Counted from the stretch's first letter, positions 10,078 to 19,162 are shown. The stretch: DNA of 64,000 nucleotides from Paraburkholderia caledonica NBRC 102488 (GCF_000685095.1 NZ_BAYE01000005.1:310001-374000), one strand, 5' to 3'. Notes: generated from the sequence alone by a model not told the origin. Translations and numbers: made by a program.

Positions 10078-12582
10078 ATGCGCTATTCGGTTGAAATAAA
10101 AAAATTCCTTTATAGCCAGTACTTTTATGGCGGCCTGCGCATCGCGGTCGGCGTGTCCCTGCCGGCCATGCTGTGCCTGATCGTGTTCCACAACCGCGAG
10201 CTGGGCTTCACGATTGCAACCGGCGCGCTCGGCGCCTGTGTCGTCGATATGCCGGGCCCACTGAAGTACAAGCACAACGAAATGCTGGCTTGCTCGGTAA
10301 TCGGTTTTCTCTCCGCGCTTGCCACCGGTCTTGCCACCGTGAATCCAGTGGCGCTGTGGTGCACGGTGGTGCCGCTCACGTTCGTGCTGTCGTTGATCGT
10401 GGTGTACGGCAACCGCTGGCCGCAGATCAGCTTTGCCACGCTGTTCATGATGATCATGACGCTGGAAGAGCATTTCACGCCGATGCAGGCGCTCGTCAAC
10501 GCGTCGTGGATTCTGCTGGGCGGTCTCTGGTACACGTACTGGTCGACTGCCGTTAGCCGCTGGATGATGCATCGCATCGAACAGCAGGCGCTGGCGGAGA
10601 GCGTCTTCGCCTGCGCCGATTATCTGCTCGCGCGTGCCGCGTTCTACGACCTCGACAACGACCTGGACGAGTGTTATCGCAATCTCGTCGACAAGCAGAT
10701 CGCTGCAGTAGAGCGGCAGGATGCGGCGCGCGACATCGTGCTGCGCAATCTGCCGAAGTTAAAGAGCGGCAAGCTCGAGCCGCGCCGGGCAATGCTGTTC
10801 AATCTGTTCATCAATACGGTCGACCTGCACGAGTTGTTCGTCGGCGCGCATACGGACTATCCGCTCGTGCGCAATACCTTCGGCGGCACCGATCTGCTGG
10901 TGTTCTACCGCGACCTGATTCGCAAGGCCGCGAGCGATCTCGAAGAGATAGGACTCGCTGTCCTGCAAAACCATGCGCCGAGGGCGCGCGTCAACGTGAA
11001 GGCGGAGCTGCGTGCGATCGAGTTCGAGATTGAACTGATGCGCAAGCAGGAACTGCCGGCGAAGAATCCCGAGGCGTATTCAGCGGTGTCGTCCACGTTC
11101 CGCCGTGTCTGGAGCGCCACGCGTCTGATCGACAAGATGCGCAGGAGTCTGTCGAGCGATCCGAGCACGACGGAAACCGAACTGCGCCTCGATCAGGCGC
11201 TGAACCGTTTCGTGTCGAGCCGCCGCGTGCCGTTCGGCCAGATCTTCTCGAACCTGACCATGGCCTCGCCGAGCTTTCGTCACGCGCTGCGCGTGACGAT
11301 CGCGGTAGCGGTGGGCTTCTGGCTCGGCCGCCTGCTGCCGCTCACCAATGCTTACTGGATCGTGATGACCACCGTCATCATTCTGAAGCCGGGCTACTCG
11401 CTGACCAAACAGCGCAACGGGCAGCGGATCGTAGGGACGTTGATCGGCTGCACGGCGAGCATCGCGCTCATGATCTTCGTGAAGGAGCCGCACATTCTGC
11501 TGGTGGTGATGTTCGCGTCGATGGTGATGAGCTATAGCCTGCTGCTGTTCAACTACACGGCGAGCGTGGTGTTCACTTCGTCATATGTGCTGCTGATGTT
11601 TCATCTGCTCGCGCCGGGCAGCATGCGGATCATCGGTGAACGCGCGATCGACACGGTAGTGGGCTGTGCGATTGCGATTGCCGCGAGCCACCTGTTCCCG
11701 TACTGGGAATATCGCCTGATGGGCAAGCTGGTCAACAACATGATCGGCGCCACGCGCCAGTTTCTCGAAGCAAGCTGGTGGTGGAGCGGCAAGCCGGCCG
11801 CCGCCTCGGTCGCCACGGTGACAGAAGCCGGCGCGCGTGCGCCGGCCGCGGCAATGGCCGATCCCGCCATCGAATTCGGCAAGCCGGTGCTGGCAGTTGC
11901 CGGCCAGGTACTGAAAGGCGCCGGTCAAGCCAGTTTGCAGACCGGAGAACCGGCCGGCACCAGCACTCCCGCAAACAACACTGGTAAGGGATCAAACGGG
12001 CTGGCCGCCTCGGGCGTTTCGACGCTCGGCAGCACGGCGGCAAAGCCTGTCGCAGGCGCATCGCCCGCGGCCGCGGCTGCGGCAACCGCACTCGATCGCG
12101 ATTACCGTTATCGACTCGCGCGCAAGAACGTCCACGTGGCGTTCGCTAATCTGGGGCAGGCGTTCCAGCGCATGATGCTCGAACCGAAATCGGCGCAAAA
12201 GTTCGTGCCCGAACTGAACGGCCTGCTCCTGCGCAGCCATGTGCTCGCTTCGCAGATCACGGCGGCCGCGCCGCTGCTGCGCACATCAACGCAACAGGCA
12301 GACGGCGTGTCGCTACAACCGCTGCAACGGGCGTTCAGCCTCGTGCGCGACAATCTCACCGAAGCCGAGGCCGGCACTGCGCCGCCCGCGGATCAGGGCG
12401 AGCAGATCAGGCAACTCACCCGCGAGCTCGACACGATGGTGGTCGAAGCGGAGAAATCGAAGGAATATTCGGCGGAAGCAGTGCACGACATGAAGCTGCT
12501 CGTGCATCAATGCAAGCAGATGCTGGCCGCGGCGGCGCTGATTCGCAAGGATGCAAGTTTGATTCGCCTGCCCGATGAGTGA
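10078..12582 (+). CDS. FUSC-family inner-membrane protein (YccS-like / aromatic acid exporter)
   Basis: This is an 834-aa membrane protein of the fusaric-acid-resistance (FUSC) superfamily. Two blocks of transmembrane helices are visible, roughly residues 15-180 and 395-520, separated by a soluble region rich in charged helices. The second block contains PLTNAYWIVMTTVIILKPGY, typical of the FUSC_2 domain. A low-complexity Ala/Gly/Thr linker near residues 560-680 precedes a helical C-terminal domain. The ATG at 10078 is chosen because MRYSVEIKKFLYSQYFYGG leads directly into the first helix; GTG and TTG codons upstream are alternatives. The substrate cannot be read from sequence. Export of aromatic or phenolic acids is a family-based guess. 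Confidence 0.85.
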   Translation: MRYSVEIKKFLYSQYFYGGLRIAVGVSLPAMLCLIVFHNRELGFTIATGALGACVVDMPGPLKYKHNEMLACSVIGFLSALATGLATVNPVALWCTVVPLTFVLSLIVVYGNRWPQISFATLFMMIMTLEEHFTPMQALVNASWILLGGLWYTYWSTAVSRWMMHRIEQQALAESVFACADYLLARAAFYDLDNDLDECYRNLVDKQIAAVERQDAARDIVLRNLPKLKSGKLEPRRAMLFNLFINTVDLHELFVGAHTDYPLVRNTFGGTDLLVFYRDLIRKAASDLEEIGLAVLQNHAPRARVNVKAELRAIEFEIELMRKQELPAKNPEAYSAVSSTFRRVWSATRLIDKMRRSLSSDPSTTETELRLDQALNRFVSSRRVPFGQIFSNLTMASPSFRHALRVTIAVAVGFWLGRLLPLTNAYWIVMTTVIILKPGYSLTKQRNGQRIVGTLIGCTASIALMIFVKEPHILLVVMFASMVMSYSLLLFNYTASVVFTSSYVLLMFHLLAPGSMRIIGERAIDTVVGCAIAIAASHLFPYWEYRLMGKLVNNMIGATRQFLEASWWWSGKPAAASVATVTEAGARAPAAAMADPAIEFGKPVLAVAGQVLKGAGQASLQTGEPAGTSTPANNTGKGSNGLAASGVSTLGSTAAKPVAGASPAAAAAATALDRDYRYRLARKNVHVAFANLGQAFQRMMLEPKSAQKFVPELNGLLLRSHVLASQITAAAPLLRTSTQQADGVSLQPLQRAFSLVRDNLTEAEAGTAPPADQGEQIRQLTRELDTMVVEAEKSKEYSAEAVHDMKLLVHQCKQMLAAAALIRKDASLIRLPDE

Positions 12583-12751
12583 CGTGGCCGACCGAAGCTC
12601 AACCGAGGTGCGCCCGGGTTTGGCATGGCTCCGGCATTGGCTCCTGCATGACTTCGACAATTCCTACGAGACGCAAACCGTGGCCTTCCGTCTCGCGCGA
12701 TTCGCCCCACCAGAGCCAGATCGGCGCTCAGACACGCTGAGCGCCGTAACC

Positions 12752-12979
12752 TCACTGTGCCGTCCCGCTCGCAGGCTTCATTGCGGTGGCCGCCGCGCTC
12801 GTTGCCGTCGCTGCAGCCGCGCCCGATGAAATAGACACCGCCGGCGCATTGCTGCTGTCGAACTCGCGCTTTTCCTTGATCGCGTTGTAGAACAGCGTTG
12901 CAATCACCAGCAGCACCGCGACCACGATGAAGACGGCGATGCCCAACGTCGGATTTTTCTTGCGCGGCGGTTTGTTCAT
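12752..12979 (-). CDS. Small single-pass membrane protein, function unknown
   Basis: This is a 75-aa protein starting MNKPPRKKNPTLGIAVFIVV. A basic N-terminus precedes one hydrophobic helix (about residues 13-30), followed by a charged stretch and an Ala/Thr/Ser-rich tail. The topology suggests a cytoplasmic N-terminus with the tail in the periplasm. No catalytic motif is seen. It converges with the FUSC gene and lies downstream of the Lrp gene on the same strand, with about 160 bases between them. Confidence 0.65.
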   Translation of the reverse strand: MNKPPRKKNPTLGIAVFIVVAVLLVIATLFYNAIKEKREFDSSNAPAVSISSGAAAATATSAAATAMKPASGTAQ

Positions 12980-13139
12980 GAGACGGCTCGGACCGCGAGG
13001 CGAATCGCGGAAGATAGCGGAGAAGGCGGCATTCTACGCCGACCCACCTTGCACTCGCCTTGCAGCCGGCAGCGCTGAAAGACTTAGCGAGCCGCGACGG
13101 CCCCTACGCAGAGAACGCGCACTTCGCCCGAGGCTCGCC

Positions 13140-13607
13140 TTACACGACTGCGGCGGGCCGCACCGGCAGCGCTGTCGAATACTTGATCTGCTCCATCGCG
13201 AAACTCGAACTCACGTCGTACAGCGGCACCGCCGCGATCAATTGCTTGTATACGCGGTCGTAGTCGTCGATGTCGGAGACCACCACGCGCAGCAGGTAGT
13301 CTGTCTCGCCGCTCATCCGGTACACCTCGACCACCTCGGGAATGTCCTGCACCGCCTGCGTGAAGCTTTGCGCCCACGCCTGCGTGTGCTGATTCGTGCG
13401 CACCGCGACGAATACTGTCGTGCCGACCCCGAGCTTGCGCGCATCGCACAGCGCCACCTGCGCGCGAATCACGCCGGTCTCCTTCAGACGCTGCAGCCGC
13501 TTCCAGCAAGGCGTTTGCGACAGATTCACGCGCTGTGCCAGTTCGGCAATTGGCATGGTCGCGTCTTCCTGCAACAGCTCCAGCAACTTCCGGTCGATGA
13601 TATCCAT
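13140..13607 (-). CDS. Lrp/AsnC-family transcriptional regulator
   Basis: This is a feast/famine regulator of about 155 aa. The N-terminal winged helix-turn-helix is MDIIDRKLLELLQEDATMPI followed by ELAQRVNLSQTPCWKRLQRL; the C-terminal RAM ligand domain includes VVEVYRMSGETDYLLRVVV. The ATG at 13607 is preferred because a purine-rich GGTGGGA precedes it; a GTG two codons upstream is possible. It is divergent from a cysteine dioxygenase gene. Lrp-type regulators that sense cysteine or other amino acids commonly sit beside the catabolic gene they control, so regulation of that neighbour is inferred. Confidence 0.92.
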   Translation of the reverse strand: MDIIDRKLLELLQEDATMPIAELAQRVNLSQTPCWKRLQRLKETGVIRAQVALCDARKLGVGTTVFVAVRTNQHTQAWAQSFTQAVQDIPEVVEVYRMSGETDYLLRVVVSDIDDYDRVYKQLIAAVPLYDVSSSFAMEQIKYSTALPVRPAAVV

Positions 13608-13745
13608 TCCCACCGTCTCGCCCCTTTAGGAAATTATTCTACTTTTCAAACTGCACGGGGAATTATATGGAAACTCTTTCTCCGGGCAAAACGGTATAAA
13701 TGTTCCAACCTGAAAAACGTCGGCAAGCCATGCCGCTCAACGAAC

Positions 13746-14375
13746 TTGGACCACGACCTCCGTTCCCCCGCCCGACTCCCCGCTCAGTTCGCGCAGCCTC
13801 ACGGACACCACGCTTCGCGACACGCCGGGCATCACGACCCTCTCGCACGACTGTGCAACGCACTCGACGCGATGTTCGAAGCCTGCGCAACTTCTCCGGA
13901 GCCTTCGCATTCCACTTTCTTCGCGCGCAGCATGCGCATCGCGCTAGCGCAAGCAGCGGCCGACCCCGCGATGCTGAAGCCCTGGCAACGGGAGGCGTCG
14001 CTGGATAACTACCGCCGGCATCTACTCGCCGCCGATCCGCAGGGCCGCTACGCAATTGCCGCACTCGTCTGGCTGCCGCATCAGGCGAGTCCAGTGCATG
14101 CGCATCACACGTGGTGTGGATACGCGGTGCTCGACGGCACATTGAACGAGACTGTTTTCGAATGGAACGGCTCGGAGGACTTCGCCATCGCAACGCGCTC
14201 GCAGGCGCGCCCGCGCGGCGCGGTTTCTTTTGTGCGCAGCGGCCGGGGCAACATTCATCGGCTGGGCAATTGCAGCGATGCCCCCGCGGTGTCGTTGCAC
14301 GTGTATGGCGTGCCGGGCGCGTGCATCGGAACGCATGTCAACGATGTAGTGCGCGTCGCATCCGCGCTTGGCTAG
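13746..14375 (+). CDS. Cysteine dioxygenase family protein
   Basis: This non-heme iron cupin enzyme is expected to oxidise L-cysteine to cysteine sulfinate. The first cupin motif is PVHAHHTWCGYAVLDGTLNE with the His-x-His iron ligands; the third ligand His is in AVSLHVYGVP. A Tyr-x-Arg pair in LDNYRRHLLAADPQGRY aligns with the substrate-binding Tyr/Arg of cysteine dioxygenases, which favours cysteine as substrate. The start is uncertain. The TTG at 13746 gives 209 aa, near the usual 200, while the first in-frame ATG (13872) gives 167 aa and would cut an N-terminal helix. It is divergent from the Lrp regulator. Confidence 0.85.
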   Translation: MDHDLRSPARLPAQFAQPHGHHASRHAGHHDPLARLCNALDAMFEACATSPEPSHSTFFARSMRIALAQAAADPAMLKPWQREASLDNYRRHLLAADPQGRYAIAALVWLPHQASPVHAHHTWCGYAVLDGTLNETVFEWNGSEDFAIATRSQARPRGAVSFVRSGRGNIHRLGNCSDAPAVSLHVYGVPGACIGTHVNDVVRVASALG

Positions 14376-14385
14376 CGCCTGAGAA

Positions 14386-17070
14386 TCAAGCCTTGCCCTC
14401 GCCCGCCGTGGGAATCTGCGGCGGAATTGGCGCGGTCTGTCCCGTCGGCGGCGGCGCCGGCCGTGGCTCATGCGACACATCGCGCGCTGCGACGACAGCC
14501 GGATGCGCGCCGCGTATCGGCGGCGCTTTCTCCTGATGCCCGACTGCATGCTCGTGCTGACGCGCACGTCCTTCCGCGTGGGCATCAGCGCGGGCAGGCG
14601 AGTGTGCATCCGCATGCTCATGCGGCGCGACCCCGAGCACGTCTTCGTCATGCAAAGGCTGCCCCTCGCTGTCTTTCGACGACGTGAACACGCGCATCTG
14701 CGGCACCGGGATCTCAATGCCGGCCTCGTCCATCTTGCGCTTGAGCCGCAGATTGAACGCGCGCGCCACGCTCCATTGCTGCAGCGGCCGCGTCTTGATC
14801 TGCCCTTTGACGACCATCCAGTTCGGGTCGAAACGGTCGAGCCCCCACACCTCGATCGGCCCCAGCATCTCGCGACGGTAACGGAAGTCGGCCATCAGAT
14901 CGGCACCGACTTCGCGAATCAATTGAGTGATTTCATCGACGTCGGTCGAGAACGACATCCGCACTTCGAACACTGCGTAGGCAAAGTCGCGCGACAGGTT
15001 CTTGACGATCTTGATCTGCGAAAACGGAATTGCGTGGATCGCGCCCTGGCCGTCGCGTAACCGCACGGTGCGGATGGACAAATGCTCGACCGTGCCTGCA
15101 TGACCGCCGTCCACGTCGATCCAGTCGCCCACCGAAATCGTATCTTCGATGATGATGAAAAGCCCCGTAATCAGGTCGGTCACGAGCGACTGCGCGCCGA
15201 AACCGATCGCAAGGCCGATCACTCCGGCGCCCGCGAGCAGCGGCGTCACGTTGATGCCGAGATTCGCCGCCGTAACGATGCCCGCTATCGTCATGATGCT
15301 GACGAGCAGCACATTGCGCACGAGCGGCAACATCGTTCGAGCCCGCATGCTCGGACCGCGCGACTTGTTGCGCGTACTGCCGGGGTTAAGCGCCTCGGTG
15401 ATCGCGGTGTCGACGAGAATCCACAGCAGCCACGCAATGAACACGGTGGCCACGATCGCCGTCACCGCATGCGCGATACCGCGCGCGGCCACGTTTTCCT
15501 CGACGACCGCCGCAAGCGAAACGCCCCACAATCGGGCCGCCAGCTCGAAGAAAAACAGCCAGATGAAAAGCGTCAGCAAAGTGCCGCAAAAACGCAGCAA
15601 CCGCGTCAGATACGGAGAGCGCCGCCGCGCGCGCGCGCTGCGTGGACGCGTCATCCGTAAAACGATGGCCGAAAGGAAAAACGCCAGCACCAGCAGCAGT
15701 GCGGTCACCACCGAGATTTGCAGCACGTTCTCGCTCGAACCGGAGCCGCCGAGCGTGGCGACCACCGAGGCTGCCGCCAGCACGAGAACAGGCACGTGCC
15801 AGAGCGCGGCGAGCACGTCGAAAGCATCGGTCGCCGCTTTATGATCGTTGCGTTGGTCGTAAGGCCGGTTGCGGATCAGATGAGCGACCGGCCGGCGAAA
15901 CGCGAGCGCGAAATAGCCGGTCAGCACGGCGGCCGTCATGTTGGCGGCGGTCGAAACCAGTGCGGCCAGATTCGAGCCCATCTGATGCGCGACGTCGTAA
16001 TTGACGGCCGCATCGCCGAGCGCGCCGCAGACGCCGACCGCAAACAGCAGGCGCCGCGCATGATCGATCAGCAAACGTACCGCGGTTCGCCGGTGTCCCG
16101 AGCCGAACAGCGAAAACATGATCAGACAGATCGCCGAAAACACGGCACCCGCGACAATCGCATACGCGACGACCATACCGAGCGTGCGCCCGAGCGCATC
16201 GGGCATCGCGCGCACGAACAGCAGCGCGGCGACGAACGCGATGACCCACGGCCCGACGCGCCGCAACGCGAAGATCAGCAACTCCCGCGTAGTGGGATTC
16301 GGATTGAGGCCGATTACGATGCCAAGTCGCCGATAGAGCCTGTGCTGCAGATAAATCAGCGCGGCTGCGCATGCGCCCCAGCCGGCCAGCATCGCGAACA
16401 TCGAAAAGAGGATTCGGCCGAGGCTTTCGTGGCCCTGGCCCGAGATGATCGTGTAGAGCTCGTTGCCGGCCGCGTTGAAGCGCCCGCCCCAGTAGCGCAC
16501 GGGCGTGCGGCCTTCATGCACGTCCGATTCGAACGACGCGATGCCCGACGCAATCGCGCCGAGCAGACCAGGGCTCTGCTGCGCCGGCGCGGGCGCGAGC
16601 GGGCCGACGGTTCGGGAGACGTCGCGCAGCTTCTTCAACTGGGCGACGAGCGCGCTGCGCTGCCGGTCGTTGTCGAGCGTGGCGATCACGCTGTCGAGCG
16701 AACGCGCGATCTCCGCCTGGCTAGCGGGCGACGGCGCCGAAGCGGCGTCCGCAGCCGACGCGGCGGACGCCGCCGAAGCGGGCGCCACGGTCGCGCTGTT
16801 GATCAGGCTTTGCAACGCCGGGATGACGGGCGTGCCGGTGGTCGCGTCGGCTGCCTGCGCGTTGGTGGGGAACCACGCGGTCCAAAGAAAGAGCGCGACG
16901 AAGATCGCGACCGGCCATACGCTAAGCCGGCTCGTGCCGGGCGGGCACGCGCCGCGACGGATCAGGAATCCGATCCGGGCAAAAAGACGGGGAAATGCAG
17001 CGTGAATCGGGAAAAGCCCGCCGTTTGACGGCGCAGCCTCAGACTCACGCCGCGACGGGCATGACTGCAT
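14386..17070 (-). CDS. Large MscS-family mechanosensitive ion channel
   Basis: This is an 894-aa inner-membrane channel that would release solutes on hypo-osmotic shock. It has a hydrophobic N-terminal signal or anchor near residues 47-70, a periplasmic Ala/Ser-rich stretch, then about nine hydrophobic helices. The conserved pore region is around residues 570-620 (LAGAGVIGLAIGFGAQSLVT), followed by the cytoplasmic beta domain with EDTISVGDWIDVDG. The C-terminal ~90 residues are unusual, rich in His, Pro and Ala (for example HEHADAHSPARADAHAEG). The start ATG at 17070 is the only one giving a plausible export signal. It converges with the cysteine dioxygenase gene. Confidence 0.92.
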   Translation of the reverse strand: MQSCPSRRESEAAPSNGGLFPIHAAFPRLFARIGFLIRRGACPPGTSRLSVWPVAIFVALFLWTAWFPTNAQAADATTGTPVIPALQSLINSATVAPASAASAASAADAASAPSPASQAEIARSLDSVIATLDNDRQRSALVAQLKKLRDVSRTVGPLAPAPAQQSPGLLGAIASGIASFESDVHEGRTPVRYWGGRFNAAGNELYTIISGQGHESLGRILFSMFAMLAGWGACAAALIYLQHRLYRRLGIVIGLNPNPTTRELLIFALRRVGPWVIAFVAALLFVRAMPDALGRTLGMVVAYAIVAGAVFSAICLIMFSLFGSGHRRTAVRLLIDHARRLLFAVGVCGALGDAAVNYDVAHQMGSNLAALVSTAANMTAAVLTGYFALAFRRPVAHLIRNRPYDQRNDHKAATDAFDVLAALWHVPVLVLAAASVVATLGGSGSSENVLQISVVTALLLVLAFFLSAIVLRMTRPRSARARRRSPYLTRLLRFCGTLLTLFIWLFFFELAARLWGVSLAAVVEENVAARGIAHAVTAIVATVFIAWLLWILVDTAITEALNPGSTRNKSRGPSMRARTMLPLVRNVLLVSIMTIAGIVTAANLGINVTPLLAGAGVIGLAIGFGAQSLVTDLITGLFIIIEDTISVGDWIDVDGGHAGTVEHLSIRTVRLRDGQGAIHAIPFSQIKIVKNLSRDFAYAVFEVRMSFSTDVDEITQLIREVGADLMADFRYRREMLGPIEVWGLDRFDPNWMVVKGQIKTRPLQQWSVARAFNLRLKRKMDEAGIEIPVPQMRVFTSSKDSEGQPLHDEDVLGVAPHEHADAHSPARADAHAEGRARQHEHAVGHQEKAPPIRGAHPAVVAARDVSHEPRPAPPPTGQTAPIPPQIPTAGEGKA

Positions 17071-17302
17071 GGCAATCCGTGAGAAAACGGGAGACGCCAG
17101 TGTAGCCCCAGTTTGCCCGCCTGCAACCGGACATGCGTAACCGATTGTTAGGACGCTTGCACGAGTTCTTGCGCGCAGCGTGCGCGGCGCCGGTCGGGCT
17201 AACGCGCGTTGCGGTCGTTGCCGGCGGCGCCTGACCGGCTATCGTCGGCTGTGCGGCGTGCCCGATGTGCCGCGGTGCCGCGCAACGAACGCACGCCCAC
17301 GC

Positions 17303-17950
17303 TCAATAAGCGACAGTTGCAATCTGGCGGACGAAACGGCCCTGCTCCAGTTCGTCGACGAACGCGATTGCGTAATCCTCGGCGGAAATCCGGCTGTTGC
17401 CCTGCGCGTCGGCAATCAGCGAGTCGGTGCCGGTGCGGAACGTGCCGGAGCGCTCGCCAGGAGCGATGATCGCGGCCGGCGAGAAGAACGTCCAGTCGAG
17501 ATCCGCGACGCTGCGGTAATAGCTCAACACCTCGCGGTGAGCCAGCGCGACGGCCTTATAGGCGTCCGGGAAACCCTCGGTGTCGACGAGTTGCTTGCCT
17601 GGAGCGACTTCGAGCGAGCCTGCGCCGCCCACCACGACCAGGCGCTTGAGCCCCGCCGCGCGCACACCTTCGACGAGCGCACGGCTCGCCTTGTCCAGCA
17701 AGCCGACGTCGGCTTGCGGCGGCGCATACGCGCTCGCCACTACGTCGTGACCGCGCACCGCCGCGCCTACGCTCGCCGCGTCGAGCAGATCGGCTTGTGC
17801 CGCTTTCAGATTCGGCACGCCGGCCGGCACGCGCGCCGGGTTGCGCGCGAGCGCCGTCACCTGATGCCCGCGACGCGCTGCTTCCGCCGCGATCCGCGAA
17901 CCGATCATGCCGGTGGCGCCAAACAACGCGATCTTCAACTGTTTGCTCAT
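17303..17950 (-). CDS. NAD(P)H-binding short-chain dehydrogenase-like (atypical SDR) protein
   Basis: This is a 215-aa Rossmann protein. The N-terminal MSKQLKIALFGATGMIGSR carries the GxxGxxG-type dinucleotide motif. KRLVVVGGAGSLEVAPG and the later DLDWTFFSPAAIIAPGER are typical of the NmrA/YwnB-like NAD(P)H-binding group. These proteins are often redox sensors or reductases of unknown substrate. The start at 17950 is supported by AGGAG about nine bases upstream. It is preceded by the 8+8 inverted repeat at 17974-17998 and lies downstream of the Rrf2 gene, separated from it by a terminator, so it probably has its own Rrf2-controlled promoter. Confidence 0.9.
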   Translation of the reverse strand: MSKQLKIALFGATGMIGSRIAAEAARRGHQVTALARNPARVPAGVPNLKAAQADLLDAASVGAAVRGHDVVASAYAPPQADVGLLDKASRALVEGVRAAGLKRLVVVGGAGSLEVAPGKQLVDTEGFPDAYKAVALAHREVLSYYRSVADLDWTFFSPAAIIAPGERSGTFRTGTDSLIADAQGNSRISAEDYAIAFVDELEQGRFVRQIATVAY

Positions 17951-17973
17951 TTCAACTGCTCCTGTCATGGTTC

Positions 17974-17998
17974 ATATGTAACTGACTTGATTACATAT
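17974..17998. promoter_or_regulatory. Perfect inverted repeat upstream of the NAD(P)H-binding gene, likely Rrf2 operator
   Basis: ATATGTAA (17974-17981) and TTACATAT (17991-17998) are perfect 8-base inverted arms with a 9-base spacer, 24 bases before the start codon. The core TGTAA-N9-TTACA recurs with identical spacing before the Rrf2 gene (18582-18600), which is what an autoregulated local repressor predicts. Confidence 0.7.
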
Positions 17999-18004
17999 AC
18001 ATCG

Positions 18005-18027
18005 AAAAAAACAGGGGCTTGGGCCCC
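18005..18027 (-). terminator. Rho-independent terminator after the Rrf2 gene
   Basis: Read leftward, a GGGGC/GCCCC stem with a four-base loop is followed by seven U residues (the A run at 18005-18011). It lies between the Rrf2 stop and the operator of the next gene, so the two genes are probably separate transcripts. Confidence 0.6.
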
Positions 18028-18100
18028 GGGGTTCCTGCGAAACAATCATTGCGAAACATTCATTGCGAATCGACGCGCGCCGCAGCAGAAAGCGCCCGCA

Positions 18101-18556
18101 TCACGCAGGCGGTCGACGCTTGCGCTCCCTCGTGCGCTCGGCACGCAACAGGTCTGCTGTCGCATCGGCCAGCGTTCGTTGCGCGAGCGACGCCTCCATG
18201 GCCTGCTGCGCTTCGTCGATGATTCCACGCAGCACGACCTGAATATTGCGCCCCACCATGCAGGCCGGATTCGGCTCCTCGCGGTGAAGCGCGAACAGCT
18301 GCGCGTCGTCCACCGCGCGGTACACGTCGAGCAAGGAAATCTGCTCGGGCGCGCGAGCCAGCAGCGCGCCGCCGCCCGCACCGAGTTGCGACGTGGTGAG
18401 GCCCGCCTCGGCAAGCATAGTCAGAAGCCGCCGGATGAGCGCGGGATTCGTATTCACGCTGCCCGCGATCATTTCTGACGAAAGCGGCGCGCCCTCCTGT
18501 AGCGACAGCAACGCGAGCACATGCACAGCAAATGCAAACCGGCTACTCGTGTTCAC
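18101..18556 (-). CDS. Rrf2-family transcriptional regulator (YwnA-like)
   Basis: This is a 151-aa winged-helix regulator: MNTSSRFAFAVHVLALLSLQ, then the HTH region SSEMIAGSVNTNPALIRRLL and the wing GAGGGALLARAPEQISLLDV. Iron-sulfur Rrf2 proteins such as IscR and NsrR use three Cys; only one is visible here (NPACMVG), so it is probably a cluster-free, YwnA-type redox or metabolite sensor. The start is a GTG at 18556. A sigma-70 promoter with an overlapping inverted repeat lies just upstream. It probably represses itself and the neighbouring NAD(P)H-binding gene. Confidence 0.92.
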   Translation of the reverse strand: MNTSSRFAFAVHVLALLSLQEGAPLSSEMIAGSVNTNPALIRRLLTMLAEAGLTTSQLGAGGGALLARAPEQISLLDVYRAVDDAQLFALHREEPNPACMVGRNIQVVLRGIIDEAQQAMEASLAQRTLADATADLLRAERTRERKRRPPA

Positions 18557-18581
18557 AACAACCCGTCCTGCGACGACAATG

Positions 18582-18617
18582 TGTAACCATGGTAATTACA
18601 TTTATGGACGCTGTCAA
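18582..18617 (-). promoter_or_regulatory. Promoter and overlapping operator of the Rrf2 gene
   Basis: Read leftward, a consensus -35 TTGACA (18617-18612), a 17-base spacer and a -10 TACCAT (18594-18589) precede the GTG start. The inverted repeat TGTAA-N9-TTACA (18582-18600) covers the -10, a classic repressor position. It matches the core of the repeat at 17974-17998. Confidence 0.7.
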
Positions 18618-18685
18618 ACGCGCTGCTGGACGCATGGTTACCGCGCCCGAGCGGGGACACGCGGTTCAGCGGGCTCAGGCGCATC

Positions 18686-19162
18686 TCACTTGTCCATCTG
18701 CTTTTGCGCGTCGCCGCCGTAGTTCGAACCGGGCGACGAAGCAGCGGCGTTCGTCGACGAAGCCGTGCTCTGCGCCGACCATTCCTGCAGCTTGCGCCCG
18801 GCGTTCTCCAAACTCTGGCCCGTCAGCGACGCCGCTTTGCCAAGCTGCAGATTGGCTGTACTTGCCGCGTTTTGCAGATTGGCTTGCGCGCTCGAAGCGA
18901 GCGCATTGGGGTCGATGGTGACCGTCGGCGCCGAGGCCGATTCGAGGTTCTGCTGCGCGGCGGATTTCGTCTCGTCGACCTTCTGGCCGACGTAGCTCGC
19001 AGCCTGATCGAGCTTCTGGCCGGCGGCCTGCGCCGCGTCGTTGAGCTTGCCGGCCACCTGCCCCGCCGACGCATCGTTCTTCTGGCAAGCCGCGAGACCG
19101 CCGAATACGAAGAGGACCACGGCGGCACGGCGCAGCAACGGAGAACGGAAAGATGAAGTCAT
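18686..19162 (-). CDS. Small outer-membrane-type lipoprotein, function unknown
   Basis: This is a 158-aa protein with a lipoprotein signal: basic MTSSFRSPLLRR, a hydrophobic stretch, then the lipobox LAAC with Cys at about residue 26. The mature part is rich in Ala, Gln, Asn and Ser, and its heptad-like segments (LNDAAQAAGQKLDQAASYVG) suggest amphipathic helix or coiled coil. No enzymatic motif is seen. It is divergent from the DJ-1/PfpI gene. Confidence 0.8.
   Translation of the reverse strand: MTSSFRSPLLRRAAVVLFVFGGLAACQKNDASAGQVAGKLNDAAQAAGQKLDQAASYVGQKVDETKSAAQQNLESASAPTVTIDPNALASSAQANLQNAASTANLQLGKAASLTGQSLENAGRKLQEWSAQSTASSTNAAASSPGSNYGGDAQKQMDK

Noticed and set aside
12575..12829. Plus-strand 84-codon frame overlapping the FUSC stop
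   Set aside because: It has no ribosome site or family resemblance, and overlaps a better minus-strand membrane protein.
17180..18478. Plus-strand 432-codon frame across the NAD(P)H-binding and Rrf2 genes
   Set aside because: It is Arg-rich without motifs, and crosses a terminator and operators that fit the minus-strand genes.
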